Of a stretch of DNA of 64,000 nucleotides, positions 15,854 through 24,377 are shown in pieces. The notes under the pieces were generated by a model, which had not been told where the DNA came from, ran no database searches, and saw only the letters and a list, made by a program, of their open reading frames with translations. How positions within the stretch are numbered: position 1 is the stretch's first letter; every line of letters starts with the position of its first letter. The position numbers were made by a program, and so were the translations under genes. Source of the stretch: an uncultured Alphaproteobacteria bacterium (GTDB lineage: Bacteria; Pseudomonadota; Alphaproteobacteria; HIMB59; GCA-002718135); NCBI GenBank assembly GCA_902576125.1, contig CACGUF010000001.1, forward strand, positions 62,001 through 126,000. The letters run 5' to 3'.

Positions 15854-16933
15854 TTATTTGAAAGCTTGTTTTGAGCTATCAAATAGGTGACAGCGTGCAG
15901 CGTCAAATCCTACTTTTACTGTGTCACCAACTTTAATATTTGAGTCACCTTCAGTTTCTACAACTAATGGTTCTCCTTCTTTTTCAAGGTATAGGAAAGT
16001 TCCTGAACCTAGTTTTTCTACTACAAACACTTTACTTTCCCAACTTGCATCGCCACTTTGGTTAACAGTTAAGTGTTCTGGTCTAATGCCTAATTCAACT
16101 GAGTCACCCTCAGAAGCTGAAGCAGAATTTTTTGGAATACTAATTTTAGAAGATCCCATTATATCGACCTCAGTCTTATCGCCACTTTTGCTTAAAATTT
16201 TAGTTGAGATAAAATTCATTTTTGGTGAACCAATAAAACCACCTACAAACAAGTTATTTGGAGTGTTGTAGAGATCCATCGGTGAACCTTTTTGAGATAC
16301 TATACCTTCATCTAATACAACAATATCATTTGCCAGGGTCATTGCTTCAGTTTGATCATGTGTAACATAAATCATTGTAGCATTTAGTTGGTCATGTAAT
16401 TTTGCTAACTCAACACGCATCTGAACACGTAGTGCTGCATCTAAGTTTGATAACGGCTCATCAAATAAAAAAACTTTAGGTTTTCGAGTAATGGCCCTTC
16501 CAATTGCAACCCTTTGTCTTTGACCCCCAGATAGTTGTTTTGGTTTTCTGTGAAGATAGTCTTCTATTTGAAGAATTCTTGCTGCCTCTTGAACTCTTTC
16601 ATTAATTTCATCTTTAGATCTTTTCTCTAACTTTAATCCAAATGCCATATTGTCAAAAACTGTCATATGTGGATATAAAGCGTATGATTGGAAAACCATT
16701 GCTATATTTCTTTGTTTTGGTGGGAGGTCGTTCACAACCTGACCATCAATTGAAATAGTTCCAGAATTTATATCTTCTAAACCTGCTATCATTCTCAGCA
16801 TTGTTGATTTACCACATCCTGATGGTCCAACTAGAACTGTAAAAGATTGACTTTTTATATCTAGAGATACGTCCTTTATGACGTGAACATCTCCATAGTA
16901 CTTATTAACTGTATTAATATTTATATCTGCCAC
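15854..16933 (-). CDS. aglK: Sugar ABC transporter ATP-binding protein (MalK/UgpC/AglK family)
   Basis: Cytosolic ATPase subunit of the importer encoded upstream, 359 residues. Walker A is GPSGCGKST, the Q-loop AMVFQSYALYPHMT, the signature LSGGQRQRVAIGRA, Walker B KVFLFDEPLSNLDA and the switch His in YVTHDQTEAM. The C-terminal 120 residues form the MalK-type regulatory (MOBE/TOBE) domain with GIRPEHL. I set the start at GTG 16933: AAAGGAGG lies five bases ahead of it, and a longer frame from 16960 would translate through that ribosome site. Last gene of the agl operon. It could also serve other ATPase-less sugar systems, as MsmK-type proteins do. Confidence 0.92.
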   Translation of the reverse strand: MADININTVNKYYGDVHVIKDVSLDIKSQSFTVLVGPSGCGKSTMLRMIAGLEDINSGTISIDGQVVNDLPPKQRNIAMVFQSYALYPHMTVFDNMAFGLKLEKRSKDEINERVQEAARILQIEDYLHRKPKQLSGGQRQRVAIGRAITRKPKVFLFDEPLSNLDAALRVQMRVELAKLHDQLNATMIYVTHDQTEAMTLANDIVVLDEGIVSQKGSPMDLYNTPNNLFVGGFIGSPKMNFISTKILSKSGDKTEVDIMGSSKISIPKNSASASEGDSVELGIRPEHLTVNQSGDASWESKVFVVEKLGSGTFLYLEKEGEPLVVETEGDSNIKVGDTVKVGFDAARCHLFDSSKQAFK

Positions 16934-17005
16934 TTCATCCTCCTTTGAGCGATCTTTCAAGCGTTAAAGTTATTTTTTAGGGTAATAAGATATTTTTTGC
17001 AAGTT

Positions 17006-18322
17006 TTAATTTAAATATCCAAGATATTCATTTTGAAATTCAATAATTGTATCTAACAACTTTTCTGCTGACCTCGCATTATCTACAACTGGATCCGCTA
17101 ACATAGCTAAATAAGCACTATGCTTTGATTTATTCAGAACGGCATCAGTTGTTAATTGTATTGTACCTGATTGATTATTTAGCAAAGTACCAAAAGAGGA
17201 TGGATAATTATCAAGCTTAATACCTGTTACTCCATTTTTATTTAATATTCCTGGTACTTCAACAACTATACCATTTGGCACTTGTGGAATAAAATTTTTG
17301 TTTGGAATATTAACAGCAGACTCTTCAATATTGGCATCATTTAAAATAGCTTCTATAATTGGAACTATTCGTTCTTGATTTTTTGACTCTTTGGGATCAA
17401 AAAATTTACTATAAGAAGTTTCATCATCATAAAATGACAGACAACGTTTTTTATAATTGTCATAAAAATCCATAATACCCTCATGATCAGCAACACTATA
17501 AGCCCATTGCAAATATTCACCAAGATGACTGTCTGTTGTGATAGGCAAATATCCATATTGTTTGTATAATTCAAAAAACACCCCTCTTTCTGCCCCAGGT
17601 TCTGATGGGTGACCTTCATGTTTGTTAATTAGCTTTGAATAATAATTATAAAATTTTTCTTTAATCATTGGATATCCATCTTTGCCAGTATCTTTATATT
17701 TTGCTTCTAAAAGAATGCTAAAATGATTTAAACCTCCAGCCTTTATCGCAATGTTTGAAAATTCTGTTTCCATTAAAGTTGGTAGTTGTCTCTCCATAGA
17801 AGCAATTTCATGACACAAACCTGTAAATTTTAAATTTGGATGTTTTGTTGTAACTGCATGACAAATTCTTTGCATAGGATTCGAATAGTTAAATACGAAT
17901 GCTTCAGGACAAATTTTCATAATATCATCACAAATTTCCACAATCACTGGAGCTATTCTTAAAGAGTGAAAAAGCCCTCCTGGACCTCCATTTTCACCAT
18001 AGATTTGTTTAATTCCATATTGCAGTGGAAGTTTCCAATCTTGGTCCCATAACTCAAACCTTTTTCCAATTTCAATTGAAATTATACAAAAATTTGCATC
18101 CTTAAGAGCTTCTTTTCTATCTGTAGTAGTAATTATATTAAAGTTAGCATCAAGTTTCCTTTTATATCTTTCAGCAATCTCTGAAGTTTTAGCAAGTGTT
18201 TTAGGATTTATGTCATGTAATACTATTGTAGTCCCATCTAGCAATTTTGACTTGAATATATCACTTACAGTACCTAATCCAAAATTTGTACTACCCGCAC
18301 CTATCAACACAATTTTATTCAT
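17006..18322 (-). CDS. Glycoside hydrolase family 4, alpha-glucosidase / alpha-galactosidase type
   Basis: GH4 enzyme of 438 residues, which cuts glycosides by an NAD- and Mn-dependent oxidation-elimination mechanism. The NAD-binding start is IVLIGAGSTNFG (residues 4-15). NYSNPMQR is at 145-152, the metal Cys in GLCHEIA with C170-H171-E172, and the metal His in GGLNHFS (H200). The CHE motif is the one reported for alpha-glucosidase-type members, while phospho-glycosidases carry CDMP or CNVP, so the sugar is probably not phosphorylated. That fits an ABC importer rather than a PTS. It lies between the aglG-like permease and the ATPase gene, where rhizobial agl operons have a GH13 enzyme, AglA. 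Confidence 0.87.
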   Translation of the reverse strand: MNKIVLIGAGSTNFGLGTVSDIFKSKLLDGTTIVLHDINPKTLAKTSEIAERYKRKLDANFNIITTTDRKEALKDANFCIISIEIGKRFELWDQDWKLPLQYGIKQIYGENGGPGGLFHSLRIAPVIVEICDDIMKICPEAFVFNYSNPMQRICHAVTTKHPNLKFTGLCHEIASMERQLPTLMETEFSNIAIKAGGLNHFSILLEAKYKDTGKDGYPMIKEKFYNYYSKLINKHEGHPSEPGAERGVFFELYKQYGYLPITTDSHLGEYLQWAYSVADHEGIMDFYDNYKKRCLSFYDDETSYSKFFDPKESKNQERIVPIIEAILNDANIEESAVNIPNKNFIPQVPNGIVVEVPGILNKNGVTGIKLDNYPSSFGTLLNNQSGTIQLTTDAVLNKSKHSAYLAMLADPVVDNARSAEKLLDTIIEFQNEYLGYLN

Positions 18323-18323
18323 A

Positions 18324-19460
18324 TTATCCTTTCACTGAACCAGCAACTAAACCTCTGATAAAATACTTTTGTAAAGAAAAGAATATTAATAGAGGAATTG
18401 TCATTGATATAAAAGCTCCAGTTGTTAAAATTTCCCAGTTTTCACCTCTTGAACCTAAAAGCTCTCTTAATTTTGCACTTAAAATTATTTCACTTGGTAC
18501 CTGATCAAGAAAAACTAATCCCACAAGTAGATCGTTCCAACACCATAAAAATTGAAGAATAAAAATTGATGCAAAAGCAGGAATAGATAAAGGTAAAATA
18601 ATTCTTAAAAATGTGTCATAATGAGAAGCTCCATCAACTTTAGCTGCTTCCATCATTTCTTTTGGCAAAGATTTAAGAAAATTTCTTAGAAGAAATGTAG
18701 TTGAAGCTAAACCAAAACCTGTATGAGCCATCCATACCCCGGGATATGATTTAGCTCCAACCCCAATAATTGCACCTATATCGTTGTATATGCTTAATAA
18801 TGGAATCAATGACATCTGTAATGGAACAACAAGTGAAGCAATAACGAGTGCAAGTAATGTATCTCTTCCAAAGAAATTCATCCAAGTTAATGCGTAAGCA
18901 AAAAAAGAACATATTATAAGAGGAATAATTGCAGATGGTATTGCAACAGCGAGCGTATTAATGAAAGCTTGACCCAAGCCTTCATTAAAAAGAACTTCTT
19001 TATAATTATTCAATGTAAATTTAGGTGGACTTATAACAGTTACGAAAATTCTTTTTCCTTTTTTTTTGAATTCATTCGAAGAAGTAAGAATATAACTTCC
19101 ATCTTCAGATAATTGAATTTTTGTTCCATCTTTAAATATTCCAATTTGTTGAATATCAAATTCATTAATATTTTTTGATGTAACTCCGTAACTTATAATT
19201 TTTTTATTTGATTCATCCTCAAAAATGTTTCCTTTAATAAGAAATTGATCATTTTCTGGAATTTGTGCTTTAATTCCTTCAGATCTATATATTTCATTAA
19301 CTTGGGTTGTCATTAAGGAGGTCCACCATCCACTATTAGCAAGTAAATCTTTGTCCCTTAAAGAGCTTATAAAAAGTCCAAATGTAGGAGTAAGCCATAT
19401 GATAACAAAAAACAAAAGCAATAGTTGTGAAAATACAGAAGATAAAGAAATTTTATTCAT
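18324..19460 (-). CDS. aglG: Alpha-glucoside ABC transporter permease, AglG-like
   Basis: Inner-membrane permease of 378 residues, about 100 longer than MalG. The extra length is a soluble insertion between the first and second membrane helices (about residues 33-150), expected to face the periplasm; AglG proteins share this. The EAA loop reads MEAAKVDGASHYDTFLRIILP near 268-288, and the tail is IRGLVAGSVKG. It abuts the AglF-like gene (shared base, ATTTAATG-type junction) and precedes the GH4 gene by one base, so it is in the middle of a tightly packed operon. Confidence 0.9.
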   Translation of the reverse strand: MNKISLSSVFSQLLLLFFVIIWLTPTFGLFISSLRDKDLLANSGWWTSLMTTQVNEIYRSEGIKAQIPENDQFLIKGNIFEDESNKKIISYGVTSKNINEFDIQQIGIFKDGTKIQLSEDGSYILTSSNEFKKKGKRIFVTVISPPKFTLNNYKEVLFNEGLGQAFINTLAVAIPSAIIPLIICSFFAYALTWMNFFGRDTLLALVIASLVVPLQMSLIPLLSIYNDIGAIIGVGAKSYPGVWMAHTGFGLASTTFLLRNFLKSLPKEMMEAAKVDGASHYDTFLRIILPLSIPAFASIFILQFLWCWNDLLVGLVFLDQVPSEIILSAKLRELLGSRGENWEILTTGAFISMTIPLLIFFSLQKYFIRGLVAGSVKG

Positions 19461-20443
19461 TAAATTTTCTGTTCCTGTTTGTGTTTATAAATATTTAGAG
19501 CCATAATTGGTATTACTCCAATCATGATGAATAACGCTAAAACACTTCCTCGTCCTGAGTCTCCACCACCTCTGAACATCCAGTCAAACATTAAGTTAGC
19601 AAGAACTTCTGTTTGCCATTGACCATTAGTCATTGCAAGAACAATGTCGAATATTTTTAATACAACAATGGTAATAATAGTCCAAATAACTAAAATTGTT
19701 GGACCTAAATAAGGAATAATAATTGCTGTAAAAGTTTTTAATTCACTTGCTCCATCAATTCTTGCTGCTTCTAAAGTTTCTTTAGGTATTCCTCTTAACG
19801 CAGCACTAAAAATGACCAGAGCTAGACCTGTTTGTATCCAAATCATGATGGCCATTAAAAAAAGATTATTCCAAATAGGGATAGTTATCCATGCTTGAGG
19901 TTCATAACCAAATGAAACTATTATGGCATTAAGCAAGCCAATTTGTTCATCACCTGGACCTCTGTAATCATAGATAAACTTCCAAATGACTCCCGCTCCA
20001 ACAAATGAAATAGCCATTGGCATAAAAATAATAGATTTTGCAATAGTTCCCCACCAAATTTTATCTGCAAGGTTTGCAATTATTAATCCAAAAGCAGTGC
20101 TTAAAGTGGGAACTACAACTAACCATCCTAGATTATTTAACAATCCTCTTCTTAACTCTGGGTCTCTAAAAGCCCATAAATAATTATTCAATCCAACAAA
20201 ATCTCTTCCATACTTATCATAGAAACTGAGCCTAAGAGTTTCTAAAACAGGATACAATATAAAGATGAGAAATACTATTAGTGCTGGAGCTATAAAAATA
20301 AATGCCCTTAAGTTAAGATTTTGAAACTTAATTTTTTCTTTATTGCTATCTATTTTATCTAAAAAAAAATTAGAAAAATGAAAATAAAATAAAAAGAATA
20401 ATATGCCCAAGCATACGTATAATAATGGATAAATATCTAACAC
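19460..20443 (-). CDS. aglF: Alpha-glucoside ABC transporter permease, AglF-like
   Basis: MalF-type permease of 327 residues with an N-terminal helix, a charged linker (about 28-45) and then six more hydrophobic segments. The EAA loop is LEAARIDGASELKTFTAIIIP near 222-242. LRLSFYDKYGRDFVGLNNY is the typical periplasmic start region. The start is GTG 20443 with a weak ribosome site, which would lower its translation compared with the binding protein upstream. A 13-bp hairpin separates it from the binding-protein gene. Confidence 0.9.
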   Translation of the reverse strand: MLDIYPLLYVCLGILFFLFYFHFSNFFLDKIDSNKEKIKFQNLNLRAFIFIAPALIVFLIFILYPVLETLRLSFYDKYGRDFVGLNNYLWAFRDPELRRGLLNNLGWLVVVPTLSTAFGLIIANLADKIWWGTIAKSIIFMPMAISFVGAGVIWKFIYDYRGPGDEQIGLLNAIIVSFGYEPQAWITIPIWNNLFLMAIMIWIQTGLALVIFSAALRGIPKETLEAARIDGASELKTFTAIIIPYLGPTILVIWTIITIVVLKIFDIVLAMTNGQWQTEVLANLMFDWMFRGGGDSGRGSVLALFIMIGVIPIMALNIYKHKQEQKI

Positions 20444-20464
20444 TTTGTGATTTTATGTGAAATA

Positions 20465-20497
20465 TTTTAGGCGAACAAGAAATATGTTCGCCTAAAA
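20465..20497 (-). terminator. Intercistronic hairpin between aglE and aglF
   Basis: Perfect 13-bp inverted repeat, TTTTAGGCGAACA and its complement with a 7-base loop, in the 63 bases between the binding-protein stop and the permease start. No T run follows on the minus strand. It probably shields the binding-protein message from 3' decay or causes partial termination, so that binding protein exceeds permease. Confidence 0.75.
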
Positions 20498-20506
20498 TTG
20501 GAGGTA

Positions 20507-21820
20507 TTATTTTATAGCATCCCAGCTTGCTTGTATTGCGTCAGCAACATCTTTAGCAGATTTTCCATTGGTATAGTCAACCATACCAGTCCAAAAACTA
20601 CCAGCACCTATTGCGCCAGGCATAAGATCTGAACCATCAAATCTAAATGTTGTTGCGTTAGTAAGTACTTCACCTAACTTTCTAAAAGTGTCACTTGAAT
20701 ACTTACTTAAGTCAGCATTTTTATTTGGAGTTAAGAAACCACCTTTTGCCATCCACCATTCATTTGGTTCAGGATGAAGTAAAAATTTCAAAAATTCCAT
20801 TGTTGCTTTATTATCGTTTGTAGCAGCAAATAATGTACCACCACCAAGAACTGGTTTACCTAAATCCTTTGTAGAATAAGCTGGGAAATAGAAAAAATCA
20901 TAATCTACACCAGCTTCAACTCCTTCTGGAAAGAAAGCAGGAATAAAGCTTGCCTGACGATGCATCATACATTCTGCAGGAGATGTAAATAAGCCATTTG
21001 GAGCATCTCTAAAGTCAGTAGTTGCTACTGCTTTCGATCCACCATTTACATATTTATCATTCAAAGCGAATGAACCAAAAAAATCCATAGCTTCTAGAAC
21101 TCTTGGATCATTAAAAGGCATTTCGTTTGAAACCCACATATCATAAACAGAAGGTTCATGCGTTCTAAGCATTATATCTTCCATCCAGTCTGTAGCAGGC
21201 CAACCTGTAGCATCACCAGAACCTAGACCAATACACCATGGAGTATTACCATCATTAGCCATTTGTTCAGTTAATGCAATAAGCTCTTCCATTGTCGCAG
21301 GAACAGAATAACCATTATCTTCAAAGTTATCTGGGGAATACCAAACTAAACTTTTAACATTAACTTTATAGAATATCGCGTAAAATTGATCATTTCCATT
21401 TTCATCAGCGTAAGTTGCAAGATCAACCCATGATTGACCAGCAGCATAATTATCAAGAACAGCTTGCTTAACATCGCTACTTAAAGGTGTTAAACCTCCA
21501 ATTGCTGCCATGTTAGCTGCAAGTCCTGGCTGAGGAAATATAGCAATATCAGCAGGACTTCCTGCCTTAATATCAATCACTATTTGTTGCTCGAAACTAT
21601 CTGAGCCTCCATATTCTACTTCTGCACCAGTTGCTTTTTCAAAAATTGAAGCAATTTCTCTCATGTATCCATCTTCAGGAGCCAGCCAAGGGCCAGAAAT
21701 AACAACTTTTTGTCCACTTAAATCTGGGCCTGAATATTTATGACCATCTGCAAAGGCAGATGAGTTAAAGAATACAATAGAGAATAATGATACAAAAAAA
21801 TATTTAATATAATTCTTCAT
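20507..21820 (-). CDS. aglE: Alpha-glucoside ABC transporter substrate-binding protein, AglE-like
   Basis: Periplasmic binding protein of 437 residues. The signal peptide has a Lys/Tyr start, a Phe/Val/Ser core and a likely cut after SAFA near residue 24. Later segments such as KVVISGPWLAPEDGYMREIA and GAGSFWTGMVDYTNGKSA match the AglE group of family-1 solute-binding proteins. First gene of the operon, with ribosome site AGGGAGATAT eight bases from the ATG and two LacI-type operators upstream. Operon order E-F-G-hydrolase-K is the same as rhizobial aglEFGAK, so alpha-glucosides such as trehalose, sucrose or maltose are the likely ligands; the exact sugar cannot be read. Confidence 0.9.
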   Translation of the reverse strand: MKNYIKYFFVSLFSIVFFNSSAFADGHKYSGPDLSGQKVVISGPWLAPEDGYMREIASIFEKATGAEVEYGGSDSFEQQIVIDIKAGSPADIAIFPQPGLAANMAAIGGLTPLSSDVKQAVLDNYAAGQSWVDLATYADENGNDQFYAIFYKVNVKSLVWYSPDNFEDNGYSVPATMEELIALTEQMANDGNTPWCIGLGSGDATGWPATDWMEDIMLRTHEPSVYDMWVSNEMPFNDPRVLEAMDFFGSFALNDKYVNGGSKAVATTDFRDAPNGLFTSPAECMMHRQASFIPAFFPEGVEAGVDYDFFYFPAYSTKDLGKPVLGGGTLFAATNDNKATMEFLKFLLHPEPNEWWMAKGGFLTPNKNADLSKYSSDTFRKLGEVLTNATTFRFDGSDLMPGAIGAGSFWTGMVDYTNGKSAKDVADAIQASWDAIK

Positions 21821-21848
21821 TTATATCTCCCTGTTAAAATTTGTTTTT

Positions 21849-21864
21849 TCCAAAACGTTTTGGA
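21849..21864. promoter_or_regulatory. LacI-type operator 1 at the agl promoter
   Basis: Perfect 16-base palindrome TCCAAAACGTTTTGGA, downstream of the -10 of the minus-strand aglE promoter. With the CG centre it has the form of LacI/GalR-family sites. Bound repressor would block transcript start or early elongation. Confidence 0.85.
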
Positions 21865-21865
21865 T

Positions 21866-21896
21866 ATATATAATACCAAAACGTTTTGGGAGTCAA
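21866..21896 (-). promoter_or_regulatory. Promoter of the agl operon with operator 2
   Basis: Minus-strand -35 TTGACT (21896-21891) and an AT-rich -10 region (TATTATATATA, 21875-21865) are separated by about 17 bases. The spacer is almost wholly the perfect operator CCAAAACGTTTTGG (21876-21889). Operators 1 and 2 are 26 bases apart centre to centre, about two and a half helical turns. Repressor at either site would exclude RNA polymerase. Confidence 0.75.
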
Positions 21897-21948
21897 TTAT
21901 AAATAATGTGTTTTTTGAATAAAAAATGTATATGCTGAGTCAAATTAA

Positions 21949-22986
21949 ATGAATATTAAAAAATTAGCTAAAAAATTAAATCTTTCAATAACAACAGTTT
22001 CAAGAGGTTTAGGTGGATATTCTGATGTAAATGAAAATACCAGAAAGAAAATTATTAAATTTGCAAAAAAATATAATTATGCGCCTAATCCAAATGCGAG
22101 TAATTTAGCTTCTCGAAAAACTAATACTCTCGGTTTTGTAATTCCCTTATATGGTATTAATTCTAATAGATTAAATCAGGCTTCTTTTTTTGAATTTATA
22201 GCAGGGATGTCTAATAAGATTAATTCAGAGAACATTCAATTCATAATGACATTTGCAAATACTATTAATGAAGAAAAAAATGCATACGAAAAATTAATTA
22301 AAATTAACAAAGTTGATAAATTTATTTTACATAATCTAAAAAAAAATGATTCAAGAATTAATTATTTAAAAAAAAATAAAATTAATTTTGTAGGTTGGGG
22401 AAGAACTCAAGGTAAAATTAATTTTCCATGGGTTGATTTGGATAATGAAGGAAGTGTTAAATTGATAATGGAATATTTATATAGTAAAAATCATAAAAAT
22501 ATAGCTTTTATAAATGTTGAAGAAAAATACAATTTTGCATATCAAAGAAAACAAGGTTATGTAAAATTTTTAAAAAAAAATAATTTAATTTTTAAAAAAA
22601 ATTTATATATATCGATTAGTAATGAAGATCCAGATCAGTCAGCATTAGTCATTGAAAAGAAAATTTTAAATAATTCAAAAATTACTGCAATAATATGCTC
22701 CACTGAATATTCAGCAGCCGGAGCAATAAAAGCTTGTAATAAATTAAATAAAAAGGTTGGAATTGATATTTCATTAATTACTTTTGATGGAGCTGTAGTC
22801 AATTCTATTTCGAGCCCATCTTTAACAGCAGTTACTCATGACAGAAAAAAACTAGGAAGCAAAGCAATAGAAATTCTAACAACAATAAAAAATTCAAAAA
22901 GTAAATCTTATTTCTTAGCAAAACCAGAAATAATAGAAAGAGGATCTGTATTAACATTAAAAAATAACAAAACAGTTATTAAATAA
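21949..22986 (+). CDS. LacI-family transcriptional regulator (AglR-like)
   Basis: Repressor of 345 residues. The N-terminal helix-turn-helix, IKKLAKKLNLSITTVSRGL (residues 3-21), is followed by the hinge helix region NPNASNLASRKTNTLGFV (about 49-66) and a periplasmic-binding-protein-like sensor domain. It is divergent from aglE, with the two operators between, so it most likely represses the agl genes and is released by an alpha-glucoside or its product. A ribosome site is not evident before the ATG at 21949, so translation may be weak or leaderless. The protein is unusually rich in Lys, Asn and Ile, following the base composition of the genome. Confidence 0.88.
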   Translation: MNIKKLAKKLNLSITTVSRGLGGYSDVNENTRKKIIKFAKKYNYAPNPNASNLASRKTNTLGFVIPLYGINSNRLNQASFFEFIAGMSNKINSENIQFIMTFANTINEEKNAYEKLIKINKVDKFILHNLKKNDSRINYLKKNKINFVGWGRTQGKINFPWVDLDNEGSVKLIMEYLYSKNHKNIAFINVEEKYNFAYQRKQGYVKFLKKNNLIFKKNLYISISNEDPDQSALVIEKKILNNSKITAIICSTEYSAAGAIKACNKLNKKVGIDISLITFDGAVVNSISSPSLTAVTHDRKKLGSKAIEILTTIKNSKSKSYFLAKPEIIERGSVLTLKNNKTVIK

Positions 22987-23075
22987 TCAATATTTCATTT
23001 AAAATATAATGAATATAAACTAGAAGTATTTAATATTAAAAATTGTAAATTAAAAGATAACTCAAGAAATATAAT

Positions 23076-24377
23076 ATGAAATTAGCAATTATAGGTACAG
23101 GTTATGTTGGATTAATAACTGGGGCTTGTTTTGCAGAATTTGGATATGAGACCATTTGCATAGACAAAGATGAAAAAAGAGTAAATGAATTAAATAATTC
23201 TAAGTGCCCTTTTTTTGAACCTGGTATAGAAGACTTATTGAACAAGCATTTAAATAAAACTAAATTACTCAGTTTTTCATCTTCTTTATCAAACTCTATT
23301 TCTAATGCAGATATAATTTTTATAACAGTTGGCACTCCATCTAAAAGAATAGAAGGAGAAGCAGACTTATCTTATGTTTGGAACGTAGCTGATGAAATAA
23401 GTAAAAATATAAATAAATATTGTGTTATTGTTACTAAATCAACAGTTCCTGTTGGAACAACCAGAGAAGTACAAAATATAATATCAAAAAAAATTCATGA
23501 AGAAAATTTTGATATAGTTTCAAACCCTGAATTTTTAAGAGAAGGCTCGGCAATTAATGATTTTACACGACCAGATAGAGTAGTTATCGGTTGTGAGAAT
23601 AAAAAATCTGAAGAAATAATGAGAGAATTATATAAACCACTTAATTTAATAGATACACAAATAGTTGTGACCAGTATTGAGACATCAGAGATAATTAAAT
23701 ATGCATCAAATAGTTTTTTAGCAACTAAAATTAGTTTTATAAATCAGGTTGCTAATCTTTGTGAAAAAGTTGGTGCCGATATACAGGATGTTGCTCAAGG
23801 TATGGGTATAGATAAAAGAATTGGTGCTAAATTTTTAGATGCAGGCCCAGGATATGGTGGTTCTTGCTTTCCTAAAGATGTAAAGGCTTTCATTAATACA
23901 GCAGATAAAAATGACATAGATTTATCAATTCTCTCTGCTGTAGATAAGTTTAATGATGGCAGAGTGGTTGAAATAACAAATAAAATTATTTCTAAATCCA
24001 ATTTAAAAAAAGGAGATAGCATTGCATTATTGGGTTTAAGTTTTAAACCAAATACAGATGATATAAGGGACTCAACTTCACTTAAAATAGCTAAAACTTT
24101 AAATGATATGAACATAAAAATTCAATCTTATGATCCTGTTGCAATGAAAAATGCTAAAGAAGAAAATCCATTTTTAGTTTTATGCAGCAATGCTTATGAA
24201 GCATGTAATAATGCAAAAGTTATAATAATTGGAACAGAATGGAATGAGTTTAGAGCTCTTGATTTTAAAAAAATAAATAAGAAAAAAAATAAATTATATA
24301 TTTTTGATTTAAGAAATATATATAGTCCAAAAGAATTAAAAGAATTAGGATTTGATTATTTTGGAACAGGTAAATAA
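23076..24377 (+). CDS. ugd: UDP-glucose 6-dehydrogenase
   Basis: Cytosolic enzyme making UDP-glucuronate for envelope polysaccharides, 433 residues. The NAD site IIGTGYVGLITGACFAE is at residues 4-20. The catalytic region has NPEFLREGSAINDF near 153-166 and the active-site Cys in GPGYGGSCFPKDVKAF (C263). The C-terminal domain has LGLSFKPNTDDIRDS. All key residues are present. It overlaps the phosphomannomutase gene slightly, so sugar-nucleotide precursors are made together. Confidence 0.94.
   Translation: MKLAIIGTGYVGLITGACFAEFGYETICIDKDEKRVNELNNSKCPFFEPGIEDLLNKHLNKTKLLSFSSSLSNSISNADIIFITVGTPSKRIEGEADLSYVWNVADEISKNINKYCVIVTKSTVPVGTTREVQNIISKKIHEENFDIVSNPEFLREGSAINDFTRPDRVVIGCENKKSEEIMRELYKPLNLIDTQIVVTSIETSEIIKYASNSFLATKISFINQVANLCEKVGADIQDVAQGMGIDKRIGAKFLDAGPGYGGSCFPKDVKAFINTADKNDIDLSILSAVDKFNDGRVVEITNKIISKSNLKKGDSIALLGLSFKPNTDDIRDSTSLKIAKTLNDMNIKIQSYDPVAMKNAKEENPFLVLCSNAYEACNNAKVIIIGTEWNEFRALDFKKINKKKNKLYIFDLRNIYSPKELKELGFDYFGTGK

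Noticed and set aside
15921-16271. Plus-strand frame of 116 codons opposite the ABC ATPase gene
   Set aside because: It lies wholly opposite a well-supported gene with all ABC motifs, has no family-like segment and no ribosome site.
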